Below, one piece after another: positions 63,484 through 64,000 of a stretch of 64,000 bases of DNA. The stretch is from Heterodera schachtii (lineage: Eukaryota > Nematoda > Chromadorea > Rhabditida > Heteroderidae), in NCBI GenBank assembly GCA_023374025.1, contig SIJG01000098.1, positions 186,001 to 250,000 of the forward strand, in the 5' to 3' direction. The notes under the pieces were generated by a model. It did no database searches. It was given only the letters and a program-made list of their open reading frames with translations, and was not told the origin of the DNA. The first letter of the stretch is position 1. The number at the start of each line of letters is the position of its first letter. Made by a program: the position numbers and the translations under genes.

Positions 63484-64000
63484 ATGGCCCCATCCAAGCG
63501 AAAATCAACCAAACCATCCTTGTTTGGTGTTGCGAGTATGTTCACTTATTGTTCATTGAACTTTTTTAAATTTGGTGCGGGATTTCAGAATGTGGCGAGT
63601 GTCATCAGCGCCGGTGCCGCTCTTGTGAGGCATTGCGCAAACACAACCGCAATCTGGCACGAATTGGAAAGCCGCATGGCCGACTATCGTTGGAATTCGG
63701 CCCATTGAACCGGAAGCAGACTGTGCAAAATGGGTTCGCCACAACTCCGTTTGAGGCGGCTGTTCAGCCAGGCGGTGATTCCCGTTCGCTGTTCCGTTGG
63801 GGTGCTCCGGAGGACGGATGCAAAATACCATCAAAATTGTTCTATCCGAACAAATTTGGTATGTGTCTTTGTTCAATTGATGAGGCCTCATTTTTTGGAA
63901 GTTGTGGGCATGTTGGCCTTTGCCGAAGTTGCCTGCTGTACCATTTGCAAAATTCACCTAAACCAAGTCAATGTCCATACTGCAAGGCATTGACCAATTA
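63484..64000 (+). CDS. RING-like zinc protein, two exons, runs to window edge
   Basis: Exon 1 is 63484-63533 (MAPSKRKSTKPSLFGVA). An intron of about 55 bp follows. Exon 2 starts near 63589 and joins in the frame that gives CGECHQRRCRSCEALRKHNRN, a double Cys-x2-Cys unit. After about 75 residues comes CLCSIDEASFFGSCGHVGLC, then CRSC and, after a gap, CPYC. The last part has the CGH…C…C…CP-x-C arrangement of RING-type ubiquitin ligases, although the first pair is C-x-C rather than C-x2-C. The final codons reach base 64000, probably at the stop (TA…). It could act as a ubiquitin ligase in host manipulation. Confidence 0.6.

Larger units (their letters stand above)
44900..64000 (+). mobile_element. 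Maverick/Polinton virus-like DNA transposon (right end beyond window)
   Basis: The hallmark set is present and open: packaging ATPase, DDE integrase with chromodomain, adenain-type protease, major capsid protein, minor capsid protein and protein-primed family B DNA polymerase. Several small proteins typical of these elements are also there. Genes are mostly on the plus strand with overlaps or gaps under 100 bp in the morphogenesis block. I could not find the terminal inverted repeats or the 6-bp target duplication, so both limits are estimates; the left limit may be near 44300 or near 45900. No core gene is broken, so the element may be autonomous or recently active. Confidence 0.9.

Overview
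The window is nuclear DNA of a nematode, most likely a plant-parasitic cyst nematode (Heterodera/Globodera group). Three observations support this. A decayed Major Sperm Protein gene lies at 33867-34205, and MSPs are nematode-specific. Twelve copies or fragments of two divergent, intron-rich F-box-like families are present, and I recognise both from cyst-nematode genomes. Introns are short (about 40-60 bp), GT-AG and AT-rich. This is my own reading of the sequence; no database search was run.

Layout. (1) 1-2640 and 41449-43935 are two copies of a segmental duplication, each carrying a six-exon gene for a Gln-rich protein with a hydrophobic C-terminal half. The left copy is followed by a dead, 5'-truncated LINE that is itself interrupted by a small hAT-type MITE. 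(2) 4.4-41 kb is an accessory region of F-box-like genes on both strands. Seven read as intact (5495, 12413, 29271 on +; starts at 15468, 22547, 37188, 41034 on -) and five are broken. They sit among many inverted-repeat elements, MITEs, a palindromic tRNA-derived SINE dimer and AT-rich dispersed repeats. Most units share a conserved 3' flank, so genes and flank appear to have amplified together. (3) 44.3-44.7 kb is a G-rich tandem repeat with palindromic cores. (4) From about 44.9 kb to the window end lies a large, apparently intact Maverick/Polinton, a virus-like DNA transposon.

The Maverick encodes a packaging ATPase, a small basic glycine-tail protein, a proline-rich protein, a chromodomain integrase, a minor capsid (penton-like) protein, a pVI-like protein, a major capsid protein, a small secreted/membrane protein, an adenain-type protease and a protein-primed family B DNA polymerase of eight exons. 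Morphogenesis genes are tightly packed with overlaps. Several have a TATA box lying on the stop codon of the gene before, which suggests individual transcription rather than an operon.

The most unusual content is the Maverick's accessory cargo: a stand-alone PAZ-domain protein on the minus strand (62149-62679), which suggests interference with, or use of, the host small-RNA pathway; a RING-like zinc protein (63484 to the window edge); a small Cys-containing protein divergent from the PAZ gene; and an intact five-exon F-box-like gene on the opposite strand between the protease and the polymerase. Together these suggest an element that manipulates host ubiquitin and RNA-silencing systems. The terminal inverted repeats of the Maverick were not identified; the right end is probably outside the window.
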